Shown here one piece after another: positions 16,826-25,507 of a stretch of DNA of 64,000 nucleotides. Origin of the DNA: Olivibacter domesticus (GTDB lineage Bacteria > Bacteroidota > Bacteroidia > Sphingobacteriales > Sphingobacteriaceae); assembly GCF_900109575.1 (NCBI RefSeq), contig NZ_FOAF01000005.1:225100-289099 (forward strand), in the 5' to 3' direction. A model generated the notes under the pieces. That model was not told where the DNA came from, did not search any database, and saw nothing but the letters and a program-made list of their open reading frames with translations. The position numbers were made by a program, and so were the translations under genes. The stretch's first letter is position 1; every line of letters begins with the position of its first letter.

Positions 16826-17521
16826 TTAATATCTTCTTTGCTTAAAAGTATCAATCCTCTTTTTAAGTTCCTGAAATGCCTCCTCCATCTTTTCTTTTCC
16901 AATTCCTGCTTCAATAAGTTCATCCAAGTTTTTATTACGTCCTTTCGAAAGGATCTGACCATGTTTGATCTCTGTAGCACTTAATAAATTTATAATCAAT
17001 TGCTTTTCCACTGTTGGTATTTCATAAAAAAGGAGAAAAGTTGGCTTATAAAGTAATTCATATAACTGAAGTAATAACTTTTCGCCATCTGCCGTCAGCT
17101 TTAGCAATTTCGCTCTTTTGTCAGTAGGATCTTCGCGTTCCGAAATATAACCTGCTTTTTTTATCCGGTTTAAGATGTCCACTCCGGTAGAGTGCTCCAT
17201 CAAATGAAAACTAATAATATCGGTTTTATTGGCTTCCTGTAGATGATAAATAGCGTTAAGGAAATAGAACCACTCCAACTCGATCCCATCCGTTTCTTTC
17301 AGCGCCATCCTGGAATAAATAATCTGCATCACACTGATCCTTCCTATCAGCTTTGCAAGAGTGGTATCTAAATCTGGGGGTGCCATTCCTTTGAATACCA
17401 CCTGCTTCTCTTCTTTTTTCTTTTTTGCTAAATAATACGTACAGAAGTCTTCCACATTCGCATCTTCGCGTCTGCTTGAAAAAATATCCCATTCCGTAAT
17501 CAACTCTATGATCGGCTTCAT
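16826..17521 (-). CDS. MarR family transcriptional regulator
   Basis: 231 residues, longer than a typical MarR (about 145). The winged helix lies at about 100-165 (LMEHSTGVDILNRIKKAGYI, then SEREDPTDKRAKLLKLTADG with the usual Asp-x-Arg wing). The N-terminal 70 and C-terminal 60 residues are extra and helical, the latter ending in a charged tail. It is convergent with the HxlR gene and divergent from a SnoaL-like gene. Two copies of a palindromic box in the divergent gap (17551-17582) suggest it controls both itself and that gene. Confidence 0.9.
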   Translation of the reverse strand: MKPIIELITEWDIFSSRREDANVEDFCTYYLAKKKKEEKQVVFKGMAPPDLDTTLAKLIGRISVMQIIYSRMALKETDGIELEWFYFLNAIYHLQEANKTDIISFHLMEHSTGVDILNRIKKAGYISEREDPTDKRAKLLKLTADGEKLLLQLYELLYKPTFLLFYEIPTVEKQLIINLLSATEIKHGQILSKGRNKNLDELIEAGIGKEKMEEAFQELKKRIDTFKQRRY

Positions 17522-17550
17522 CTAATTCCATTTAAATACAAAAAACATAC

Positions 17551-17582
17551 AACGAATTCGTTTTAAATTGTAACGAATTCGA
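17551..17582. promoter_or_regulatory. Double operator for the MarR-type regulator
   Basis: AACGAATTCGTT (17551-17562) is a perfect 12-bp palindrome, and AACGAATTCGA (17572-17582) is a second near-identical copy 21 bp away, exactly two helical turns. Both lie between the divergent MarR and SnoaL-like genes. Paired palindromes at this spacing are typical of cooperative MarR dimer binding. Confidence 0.7.
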
Positions 17583-17620
17583 CTTATATGCATCCTATAA
17601 ATATCGAAATCATTTTTATT

Positions 17621-18181
17621 ATGAAAAAATATATGTCAACAAAAGTTCTACTACTGATCGTGCTCTTCATTAACGCACTCGTAATTATTTCAAATTTCAT
17701 CTACGTAACACCATCCATCGTATTGAAAAGCGAGCCTTTTTCAAAAGAAAGAACGGATGATGTAGAAGAGATTAAAGCATTGGAAGCCATTGTTGCAAAA
17801 GGTTGGGCTACTGGTGATGCCCGTATGATGGCATCTGCTTATACCGACGATGCAGACTACGTCACCTTCAACGGTGAGTGGCTAAAAGGGAAACAAGCAA
17901 TTATTGACACCCATCAATCTCTATTTGATGGTGTATTAAAAGGCTCTTCCCTTGCAGACAGAGAGATAAAAGCCATCCGCTTCCTGACAGAAAATGTCGC
18001 GCTTGTTCACGTAACAGGTTCGGTAAAACAAAAATGGCGTGAAAAACCCGCCAAAAGCAGAAAATCAATCCAGACTCTGGTGGCCATAAAAAAAGACGGT
18101 ATATGGAAGTTTGCAACATTTCACAATACGCGGGTTAGCAGAATTTCTTTATGGGATGCAATCATCATGTCATTTAAATAG
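17621..18181 (+). CDS. SnoaL-like / SgcJ-EcaC family protein with N-terminal membrane anchor
   Basis: 186 residues from MKKYMSTKVLLL; an upstream in-frame ATG at 17588 is less likely because it would put charged residues before the hydrophobic anchor. Residues 6-25 form a signal anchor. Residues about 45-165 match the NTF2-like SgcJ/EcaC/DUF4440 fold (EIKALEAIVAKGWATGDARM, ADYVTFNGEWLKGKQAI). These small cone-shaped domains bind or isomerise small molecules, or are catalytically silent. The gene is divergent from a MarR regulator with paired operators, so it is probably induced by a small ligand. Confidence 0.8.
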   Translation: MKKYMSTKVLLLIVLFINALVIISNFIYVTPSIVLKSEPFSKERTDDVEEIKALEAIVAKGWATGDARMMASAYTDDADYVTFNGEWLKGKQAIIDTHQSLFDGVLKGSSLADREIKAIRFLTENVALVHVTGSVKQKWREKPAKSRKSIQTLVAIKKDGIWKFATFHNTRVSRISLWDAIIMSFK

Positions 18182-18343
18182 TCATTCCCTTAAAAACCGC
18201 GACCCACATACTAACACTATATATTTACAGTTAATTTTCGAAGATTTAGAATCGGTGAGAACCTTCAACGGTCGGCTCCCACCGCCTACAACTTCAACAC
18301 TATGGTTCTTCCTTTATTGTATCACCTTTTGCGGTTGTTGCTA

Positions 18344-18417
18344 TCGCTTCCTCATATTATTTCTCCTTCCCACTCAAAACTTTTTTACGCTCACCTTATG
18401 AGGCCGGCCCTGCAAGC
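18344..18417 (+). repeat. Direct repeat copy 1 (flanks histidine kinase gene)
   Basis: 74 bp, about 85% identical to 20775-20850 in the same orientation (both begin TCGCTTCCTCATATTATTTC and end CTGCAAGC). The last 18 bp recur again at 18461-18478 (GAGGCCGGYCCTGYAAGC, 16 of 18 identical). The rest of 18182-18522 holds no gene I can recognise. Confidence 0.8.
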
Positions 18418-18460
18418 TCACTCTCACAACTCGTAACGGGCAACTCACAATTTATTAAAC

Positions 18461-18478
18461 GAGGCCGGTCCTGTAAGC
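18461..18478 (+). repeat. Short third copy of the repeat tail
   Basis: GAGGCCGGTCCTGTAAGC matches the end of repeat copy 1 (18400-18417) at 16 of 18 positions, 61 bp further on. Confidence 0.6.
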
Positions 18479-18522
18479 AAGTAAACGGACGCCAACAGTT
18501 CTTGCTACCCGCGGAGGTCTAT

Positions 18523-20520
18523 TCAAAGAAAAAGTTCGACATGTACCGTTGTGCCCTGATTTTCTGCTGAATCTATTTTTATATTACCGTTCATATACTC
18601 TACCCGGTTACGTATATTGCTTAGGCCAATTCCCTCGCCATCGGTATTGTAAGGATCAAATCCTTTCCCATTATCTTCTACCGTGATAAGGAAAAGATTA
18701 CCGTTCTGTAAACATTGTACAATGATATGAGATGCCATGCCATGACGGATCGCATTGTTAAGCAGTTCCTGGACAATGCGATAAATGTTGACCTGTACCA
18801 TTTCGTCCATATTCCGCTGAATACCATCTACCTCTAACACAACATAGGTCATTTTCGTGGTAAGCGCGTTACAAAGATCTGCAAGAGCGGTTTTCAATCC
18901 AGATCGAAGCAGGCTTTCCGGCATCATATTTCTCGCAATTCGTCTCAATTCACCGATAGAGGCATCAAGTTGCACAATAGTCTCCTCCATAACGGGAAAG
19001 CCATCTTCCATTAGCTGACCAGAAAGCTTAAATCGGATTCCCGCAAGCGCCCCACCAAGCCCATCATGTAGATCCCGGGCAATACGTTTCCGTTCACGTT
19101 CTTCTCCCTCCAGCATTGCCTTGCTTAATTGTAATTGCTGCTGCTGTTCCATCTCACGGAGCTGTTGGCGATGGTTGATTTCCTTTTGTTCGGAAAGCTT
19201 CTTATTATGACGCAGGTAATAAAATAAAAACCCAACAAGCAGTAACAGGAAAAGACAAGCAGCGCTCCATAGAAGACTATGGAGTTTTGCTGTATGCACA
19301 CTAAAATCGCTTTCGCGCTTTTTAGCAGTAAGCGTCATGATTTCTTTTTCTTTCTCGGCTGTTTGATATTTTTTCTCCAACTCGTGTATATCTGTTTTGT
19401 ACTTCGCCTCATTCAAGGTATCTGCCAAGTCGATATATTTTTGCGACCATTCGTACGCTTCTCTTGGCTTTCCCGCTCCGGCGTAAGTCATGGCAAGCTG
19501 CCGATAATAAAGTTGCCTGTCTAGCGGCATTAGAATTTTGCTCTCCAAGAGATGCTGCATTACATTAATTGCGGCATGATAATCTTGTTTTTTACGTAGA
19601 CTTTCAAACTTGAAAAATTTCAGGCGATTAACAAAGTAATTCTCCGTGTTATCCGAAGCAAAAGCCACCCCTTTATCAAAGCTGGCCACGGCTTCTCCGT
19701 ATTTTTTCAGGTAATCATAGTAAAGGCCCTCACAGTAGTAATATTGTATATGCGCGTTAGACTGCGGGTAATTTTTTAAAATATCCCTCACTTTTTTTAG
19801 CTGTAGGGTAACTACGGCTGGTTTATTAAGATAAATATTGTTTTCAGCAACAACCAGCGCCACTTCAATAATGGATTCCGGTTTTCGGTAAAGGCCCTCC
19901 GGTTCTGACTTCTCAAAAAGCTGCAGCGCTTCATGAAGATATTTATCAGCTTTTTCGCGTTGCTTTGCGTTTAATAAACTGATGCCAACAAACTTATTGG
20001 CATTAGCCATTAAGAACAGATCATTGGTCTTTTTGGCCAAGGGAAGAGCCTGGTTAATATAAGCATCCAATCCACCTTTTTCATTACCCTTCATTTGCTC
20101 AAGAACCCCCAATAAGATCCAGACATTACTTCTCACCTTAAATGCTTCCCGATTATTTTTGATTTGAGCTAATAGCGAATCACTTTTACGCAAATTACGT
20201 TCGACAAGTCCGATATCCGAGGTACCAAGCATGGAGAAAGCTTGGTAATAATAAGAGGCTGCTTTTAAAAATCCGTTACCTTTAGAAAGCGCAATCCCTT
20301 CATCCAAATAATGCTTAGCATTTTCTACATTCTTCGCCCTTTTATTAATTTGCGAGAGTAAAAAAGCAGCTTGCGCCTTTGCACTATCCGTGGTGGCAGC
20401 CGAAAACTTCTTATTAAGGCTGTTGATATAAGCAGTATCATCAGCCAGTTTGATCATCATTTGGGCTTTTGCGCAGCATAAGCCAACAAAATAAAGCAGG
20501 ATGAAGGTGTAAGTTTTCAT
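18523..20520 (-). CDS. TPR-containing sensor histidine kinase (HisKA_3 / NarX-DegS type), orphan
   Basis: 665 residues from MKTYTFILLYFVGLCCAKAQ, a signal peptide; the frame is open further upstream to 20619, but that part looks non-coding. The periplasmic half is built of TPR repeats (about 35-390, e.g. YEWSQKYIDLADTLNEAKY). One membrane segment (about 410-430) and a coiled coil follow, then HisKA_3 with phospho-acceptor His485 in RIARDLHDGLGG, and an HATPase_c domain (YRIVQELLNNAIRHG, VEDNGKGFD, GIGLSNIRNRV). Partners are normally LuxR/NarL response regulators; none adjoins. The nearest is at 57698, far away. The gene is bracketed by direct repeats at 18344 and 20775. Confidence 0.9.
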   Translation of the reverse strand: MKTYTFILLYFVGLCCAKAQMMIKLADDTAYINSLNKKFSAATTDSAKAQAAFLLSQINKRAKNVENAKHYLDEGIALSKGNGFLKAASYYYQAFSMLGTSDIGLVERNLRKSDSLLAQIKNNREAFKVRSNVWILLGVLEQMKGNEKGGLDAYINQALPLAKKTNDLFLMANANKFVGISLLNAKQREKADKYLHEALQLFEKSEPEGLYRKPESIIEVALVVAENNIYLNKPAVVTLQLKKVRDILKNYPQSNAHIQYYYCEGLYYDYLKKYGEAVASFDKGVAFASDNTENYFVNRLKFFKFESLRKKQDYHAAINVMQHLLESKILMPLDRQLYYRQLAMTYAGAGKPREAYEWSQKYIDLADTLNEAKYKTDIHELEKKYQTAEKEKEIMTLTAKKRESDFSVHTAKLHSLLWSAACLFLLLLVGFLFYYLRHNKKLSEQKEINHRQQLREMEQQQQLQLSKAMLEGEERERKRIARDLHDGLGGALAGIRFKLSGQLMEDGFPVMEETIVQLDASIGELRRIARNMMPESLLRSGLKTALADLCNALTTKMTYVVLEVDGIQRNMDEMVQVNIYRIVQELLNNAIRHGMASHIIVQCLQNGNLFLITVEDNGKGFDPYNTDGEGIGLSNIRNRVEYMNGNIKIDSAENQGTTVHVELFL

Positions 20521-20683
20521 TGAAACAGCTTTTAGATTTAGTTTATCCCCATTAATTTTACAATTATACAAAATTCGGAGAGTAGACAACCCCGATCTAT
20601 TTGGATTACAAGAATTCACTGATAACTACATTGAAAATCCTCCTGCACAACATGAGTATGCAGGAGGATTCGATAGCACTAAG

Positions 20684-20776
20684 TTAGTTCTCCTTCGCTA
20701 CTGTTGAAATAGCGGAGGCCACTACACCTGCGGTGGCTAGGTAGCCTGCAATGCGAATCACCGTTGCCGGTAATTC
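20684..20776 (-). pseudogene. Short peptide remnant resembling the 43-aa peptide at 15171
   Basis: An open stretch of 30 codons ending in TAA (20684-20686) reads ELPATVIRIAGYLATAGVVA and then SAISTVAKEN. It has no ATG in frame (a GTG lies at 20761). An ATG with the same leader as repeat copy 2 is one frame off, so the reading may be broken by a frameshift. Similarity to the peptide at 15171-15302 is YLA-AG-VAS. Family unknown. Confidence 0.25.
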
Positions 20777-20850
20777 GCTTCCTCATATTATTTCCCCATC
20801 CCTCTCAAAACTTTTTTTTGCGCTCACCTTATGAGATCGGTGCTGCAAGC
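20775..20850 (+). repeat. Direct repeat copy 2
   Basis: 76 bp, about 85% identical to 18344-18417, same orientation, 2.4 kb apart. It lies upstream of the orphan kinase gene, the other copy downstream. It contains an ATG preceded by a GGGGAAATAAT leader on the minus strand, which is also present in copy 1, so the repeat may be the 5' end of a small duplicated gene. Confidence 0.8.
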
Positions 20851-21040
20851 GTGCCGTTTCACCTAACGGTATAGTCTTTCCGTTATGCTATAAGCTCTTA
20901 GGACAGTCGGTTCATATCCGAGAAAATCGGCCTTAAATATTCCGGCTATCACAGGCCAAGTAGTGGCACTAACGTTCGAAGGAAGATTGCAGCCGCGGCT
21001 TTTTTTGTTACTTTTTTTAGCTGAAGAAAAAAAGTAAAAA

Positions 21041-21220
21041 CTACTTATAAGCCCCAAAGTACTCGCTATCCGAAAAGAACTTACCATCACGGCTACCCAT
21101 GCAAACGTAAAGGTGCAAGGTGCTTTCGGGTGATTCCGTCTGTAAATCGATTTTTACGCCCCCACTCTCGCGTGTTGCTTCACTTACCGCAACTGTTTTT
21201 GCTGCTACGTTACCCTTGGT
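21041..21220 (-). pseudogene. C-terminal remnant of a surface or structural protein (DUF6266-like?)
   Basis: Sixty codons open to TAG at 21041-21043, with no start. The end reads STLHLYVCMGSRDGKFFSDS followed by EYFGAYK, a shape resembling the last strand of DUF6266 family proteins of Sphingobacteriaceae. I recall that family only loosely, so the name is a guess. The upstream part has been replaced by the cytochrome gene starting at 21277. The remainder of 20851-21276 shows nothing else I can name. Confidence 0.35.
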
Positions 21221-21276
21221 CGGTTTTGTCCCTATTTTTTATGTCTTTAAAAACGTATAAGTACAAAATTAGCATA

Positions 21277-22245
21277 ATGAAAGCAGTAAAAGTAATTGGA
21301 TTGATCCTACTCGGATTGTTGGTAATCGTGGCTGCTGCCGGCACTTATGTAAAGGTAGCATTACCAGACACAGGCGCTGCGCCTCAAATTAAAATAGAAC
21401 GCACAGCAGAACGAATAAAACGTGGCGAATATTTAGCCAACAACGTTTCTGCTTGTATGGATTGCCACAGCACCAAGGACAAGAGTTTGTACGCAGGCCC
21501 AGTGGTGGGAGGCTTTGGGGCCGGAGGTGAAGTGTTTGATCAGCAGATGGATCTTCCCGGCAAGTTTTACGCATCTAACATAACCCCCTATAAATTAATT
21601 AGTTGGACAGATGGCGAAATATTCAGGGCGTTAACTGCTGGGGAGAACAAATTCGGCAAAGCCATCTTTCCAATAATGCCTTGGGGTCATATAGGGCAGA
21701 TGGATAAAGAAGACGTGTATAGCATTATTGCTTATTTGCGTTCAATTCCCTCAATTAAAAAGGACATACCAGCGTCAGAAATTGACTTTCCGGTCAATTT
21801 TATCGTTAATACTATGCCACATAAGGCAAATTTGGGTAAGCGGCCATCGGAAAAAGATACCATCAAGTACGGCGCTTATTTGGTTAACGCGGCGGCTTGT
21901 GTTGATTGTCATAGTAAAAGATATCATGGGGATATCATACCTGGAACAGAATTTGGCGGTGGAATGGAATTTAAACAGCAGGGAGGTGTTGTATATTCTG
22001 CAAATATCACATCTGATACGTTAACCGGTATTGGAGCATGGAGTGAAGAGGTATTTATCCGACGATTTAAAGGCTTTGAAGGTAAAGAAAAGCTAGCCGC
22101 TAAACTCAAGCCCGGCGATCCACAAATACCAATGCCCTGGTATATGTATGCAGGAATGAAGGCCAACGATCTTGCAGCTATTTATGCTTATTTAAGAACT
22201 GTTAAACCGATCAATAATCAGGTTATTGCGTTTCAGAAGTTTTGA
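21277..22245 (+). CDS. Diheme cytochrome c, membrane-anchored
   Basis: 322 residues from MKAVKVIGLILLGLLVIVAA, an uncleaved signal anchor. Two class I cytochrome c domains follow with CMDCH (60-64) and CVDCH (208-212), each with a downstream Met candidate ligand (FPIMPWGH and PQIPMPWYM). The protein resembles the cytochrome subunit of periplasmic dehydrogenases, which pass electrons to the respiratory chain. No dehydrogenase gene is adjacent. I chose this start because the frame upstream to 21130 crosses the remnant of another gene. Confidence 0.9.
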   Translation: MKAVKVIGLILLGLLVIVAAAGTYVKVALPDTGAAPQIKIERTAERIKRGEYLANNVSACMDCHSTKDKSLYAGPVVGGFGAGGEVFDQQMDLPGKFYASNITPYKLISWTDGEIFRALTAGENKFGKAIFPIMPWGHIGQMDKEDVYSIIAYLRSIPSIKKDIPASEIDFPVNFIVNTMPHKANLGKRPSEKDTIKYGAYLVNAAACVDCHSKRYHGDIIPGTEFGGGMEFKQQGGVVYSANITSDTLTGIGAWSEEVFIRRFKGFEGKEKLAAKLKPGDPQIPMPWYMYAGMKANDLAAIYAYLRTVKPINNQVIAFQKF

Positions 22246-22347
22246 GAGCTAATTACTCAGGTAAAAGAGAAAAATAAATTTTCTTTAAACAATTTAATGA
22301 TACCTTTAACTTTGATAGACCTATGATGGGTGTTACCAGTGTTTGGG

Positions 22348-23511
22348 TTATTTATCAAGCCATTTTTTAAATTCCGACACTTTGTTTTTACTGATGATAA
22401 TCGGCTCAGGGCATTTCGGTTTGGTATCTATCCGTAATTGGTTACGACCATATATCCATATATTTTCAATAGCATTAATGTTGACTATGAATTGGCGGTT
22501 GGCTCTATAAAAAATCTCACTGTCCAATTCTTTCATTAAATCATCTAAACTGGTATTCAGACTGTATGTCTTGTGCTGAAAAGTAAATACCGAAACAGTA
22601 TTTTCAATCAGAATAATATAGGTGATATCTTCTGTATCAATGGTTATGATTTCATCTTTCAAATAAGTAATTAGCCGTTTTCTTGCATTTTCTTCTTTCT
22701 GAATATTGCTATTTTCTGTTGCCTGTTGCTGCTTGTTCTCCAATTGTCTGTTAAGCATACTCAGGTTGTTCACTTCCTCATTTAATCCTGAAATTTTCAA
22801 TTCCATTTGCTGCTCATGCTTGCGATATATAAGCCTTATGAGCCAAAAGCAAATTCCCGTAATGATAATGACCAATATTAACGTGCCTATCCAAAATTTT
22901 TGATACAAATTATCTAACTGCGTTTGAATGACTTTTACATTAGCGTGGCTTGCCAGCATCCACTCTGTTCCTCTTACAGGATAAACGCTTACAATTTCAG
23001 AACTTCGGTTAGTATTCTTGGGGAAAGTTCTGATACCAGATGTTAACTTGCCACTGTTGAGGAGTTTCTGAAAGCTTTGTTTTTTGTCTGAACCTGAGAA
23101 ATTAGAATTTCCAGCATCTATTTTTGTTCCTATCAATGATGGGTTGGGGTGGCACAATTCTATTCCTTTGGTATTGTACATACATACAAATTCACTTTGA
23201 ACATCCGTATTCTGTATGCTCTGTTGGAGATTTTCAATGACCTTGACTGACGGAATTCCTGCTTGAAGTTGTTGTTCTAATAATATACCTAATTCACGGA
23301 TTTCCCTTTGTCCTGATTCCGTTTTCTGTTTCAAGAGTGCTTCGCAGGAATTTGTATAATAGAACCTCAAAGCTCCTATTGCTACCACTAAACTAACAAT
23401 AGCGATTACAGCAAATGTATATATGTAAAGTTTTACTCTTCCCATTGTCGAAATTGAAAAAACTAAATTAAATCTTTTATCATTGGTATGAAAGTTTTTG
23501 GTGTTTGGCAT
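22348..23511 (-). CDS. Membrane-bound LytTR-domain regulator with periplasmic sensor
   Basis: 387 residues if started at 23511; an internal ATG at 23445 (MGRVKLYIYTF) would give a cleaner signal anchor. Layout: membrane helix (about 28-47), periplasmic Cache-like domain (about 55-205, with ELCHPNPSLIGTKIDAG), second membrane helix (about 213-233), a short coiled coil and a C-terminal LytTR DNA-binding domain (about 285-387, with EIFYRANRQFIVNINAIENI). It therefore combines sensing and DNA binding in one protein, without kinase or receiver. It sits between two heme-protein loci and may regulate them. Confidence 0.88.
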   Translation of the reverse strand: MPNTKNFHTNDKRFNLVFSISTMGRVKLYIYTFAVIAIVSLVVAIGALRFYYTNSCEALLKQKTESGQREIRELGILLEQQLQAGIPSVKVIENLQQSIQNTDVQSEFVCMYNTKGIELCHPNPSLIGTKIDAGNSNFSGSDKKQSFQKLLNSGKLTSGIRTFPKNTNRSSEIVSVYPVRGTEWMLASHANVKVIQTQLDNLYQKFWIGTLILVIIITGICFWLIRLIYRKHEQQMELKISGLNEEVNNLSMLNRQLENKQQQATENSNIQKEENARKRLITYLKDEIITIDTEDITYIILIENTVSVFTFQHKTYSLNTSLDDLMKELDSEIFYRANRQFIVNINAIENIWIYGRNQLRIDTKPKCPEPIIISKNKVSEFKKWLDK

Positions 23512-23661
23512 TCATTCTAATTCACCGGATACTTTTTCCTGTCCCGCTTTAAAGTCTAGTATTCCCTTTTACCTGCCATTTTATCCCTTTGGACAACCGG
23601 TTTGTTCCATAACACATTCATTAACAATAATTTTGCTCCTGTAAAATAAATAGTTTCAATA

Positions 23662-24633
23662 ATGAAAAAACGAGTTTTAGTGCTGATCTTATTAGCGATT
23701 TGTGTGGGTCCTTTACAGTTTGTAAAACCCGAAGAACCGGAATACATGCCTGTTAATAACCTAACGGGAATACCTGAAGAAGTAAATTCCATCATCCGAA
23801 ATTCCTGCTTTAATTGTCATTCTACGGAAACAAATTTGGAATGGTATGATAAATTTACCCCTGCCAATTTCTTCGTTTACGACCATATCCGCAAAGGGCG
23901 TAACGCAATGGATTTTTCAAAATGGGATTCGTTAGCACCAGCACAACAAAATGCAAAACTTTACTATTCGCTCAATAAAATTCTGGAGGGAGAAATGCCA
24001 CTGCCATCCTATACGGCTATCCATAGAAATGCAAAATTATCAGATAGGGATATTCAAGTTCTAAAAGAGTTTTTGCTAACAAGAACGCCACGGAAACCAA
24101 TAGACAGTATTCAAATTGATGAGATCAATAAGCAGTTCTCTGATTTTGTCAGTCAAAAATCCATATCATCGAAAAAAAATGTGCAACCAACAGCTAATGG
24201 CATTGAATACATTTCCGATTATCGAAACTGGAAGGTAATCAATATTTCGGATCGTTTTGATAATGGAACAATGCGAATAATTTATGGAAATGATGTTGCA
24301 GTAAAAGCCATACAAAATCAAACGATAAACCCTTGGCCAGATGGAGCTATTTTCGCTAAAACAGCATGGAAACAACTGACCAATCCTGACGGAAGCATTT
24401 CAACAGGAGAATTTGTGCAAGTAGAATTTATGATAAAGGGTGCAAAAAAATATGCTTCTACTAAAGGTTGGGGATGGGCAAGATGGCGAGGAATGGATTT
24501 AAAACCTTACGGAGAAAAGGCAATTTTTACAACCGAATGTACTGCCTGTCATAAACCAATGAAAAGCAATGATTATGTATTTACAAAACCATTTTACCTA
24601 AAAGATTATTCACAGAAAAGCAAAACAAAATGA
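23662..24633 (+). CDS. Heme-binding domain plus cytochrome P460 protein
   Basis: 323 residues with signal peptide (MKKRVLVLILLAICVGPLQF). The N-terminal part (about 25-135) is a Heme_bd domain with CFNCH (49-53), as in haem-binding c-type proteins of Bacteroidota. The C-terminal part (about 170-315) is a cytochrome P460 domain ending in CTACHKPM (Cys293-His297). P460 enzymes oxidise hydroxylamine or hydrazine or detoxify NO, and carry a Lys-heme crosslink; whether this copy does cannot be told. Its stop overlaps the next start (ATGA). Confidence 0.88.
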   Translation: MKKRVLVLILLAICVGPLQFVKPEEPEYMPVNNLTGIPEEVNSIIRNSCFNCHSTETNLEWYDKFTPANFFVYDHIRKGRNAMDFSKWDSLAPAQQNAKLYYSLNKILEGEMPLPSYTAIHRNAKLSDRDIQVLKEFLLTRTPRKPIDSIQIDEINKQFSDFVSQKSISSKKNVQPTANGIEYISDYRNWKVINISDRFDNGTMRIIYGNDVAVKAIQNQTINPWPDGAIFAKTAWKQLTNPDGSISTGEFVQVEFMIKGAKKYASTKGWGWARWRGMDLKPYGEKAIFTTECTACHKPMKSNDYVFTKPFYLKDYSQKSKTK

Positions 24634-25103
24634 AACATAATTTATATATAACCCTAACCATAGCAGTTCTTTCCTTATTTGGATGTAATCCCAAAAATGG
24701 ATTAGGCTTAAATGAAAATGCTTCTCTAAACAGCTTTGGAGACTTACCTGAAAATCCATTATTACTGAATGCTATAACCACATCTATTCTTCAAAAAGAT
24801 GGCTCGATGACAATTCTATATGGCAACGATCTCGCATATAACCATGCCAAAATGAGCAGTAAGGGTAACTATCCTACAGGCTCGGTATTATATGGTGTCA
24901 TTTGGAAGTTACAGGAGGATGAGCAATGGTTTGGAGCCAATATTCCTGAAAACATCAGAAAGATTGAGCGGATTGAATTTTTGGACGATAATAAAACCGA
25001 TTACGCCAGCTTTAATTTAAAAGGAATTGAAGACATCAATCCAGATGGTGCAAAAGAAAGAATAGATCAGATAAAAGGAATGAAAATGGCAATCACTCCT
25101 TAA
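24630..25103 (+). CDS. P460-fold lipoprotein without heme motif
   Basis: 157 residues; signal peptide with lipobox LFGC (Cys19). The sequence between about 50 and 130 follows the P460 domain of the gene before it (MTILYGNDLAYNHAKMSSKG and YPTGSVLYGVIWKLQEDEQW parallel MRIIYGNDVAVKAIQ and WPDGAIFAKTAWKQL), but the CxxCH is missing. The 4-nt overlap shows translational coupling. It probably forms a heteromer with, or accompanies, the heme-bearing protein. Confidence 0.8.
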   Translation: MKHNLYITLTIAVLSLFGCNPKNGLGLNENASLNSFGDLPENPLLLNAITTSILQKDGSMTILYGNDLAYNHAKMSSKGNYPTGSVLYGVIWKLQEDEQWFGANIPENIRKIERIEFLDDNKTDYASFNLKGIEDINPDGAKERIDQIKGMKMAITP

Positions 25104-25507
25104 TGAGCTAGGTTGTTTAGCTTGCAATAATAGTGCAAAGGATACGAGGCAATCAGAGGCGTATACCGCGGTTGATACCAATTAGGTTGGTTATTGCATA
25201 ACTGAAAGCTCCCGTGCCCTATGCTGTTATCAATAGCTTAGATTTAACTCCATTGCTATAATATATTAACATCGATATGGCTACCTCAACGTTCCTTTGT
25301 AAATATCAAGGGATTTTGATTCTCATTATTTAATATGCTATGCCGGCACGCTGGAATTTGAAGGGAAGATTCGTGCCCAAGATTGTCAAATCAATCAACC
25401 TGATACTACGGAAACGCTAAAAAGGTGAGCATAAAAGAAAAGAAAAGAATTGACGCATTTTTAACTTTTTAGACTTTTTCATAGATTGCACCACATATAT
25501 ACATCAA
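25104..25507. other. Intergenic region without recognisable gene
   Basis: 404 nt between the P460-like lipoprotein and carbonic anhydrase genes. All frames are broken by stops; a 26-codon stretch near 25108-25185 reads like a lipoprotein signal end (LACNNSAKDT) and may be a decayed gene start. No clear promoter or terminator was seen. Confidence 0.4.

Noticed and set aside
20863..21090. 75-codon minus-strand frame
   Set aside because: It crosses the stop of the 21041-21220 remnant in another frame and contains poly-Lys/Ser text from an A-rich tract; no family resemblance.
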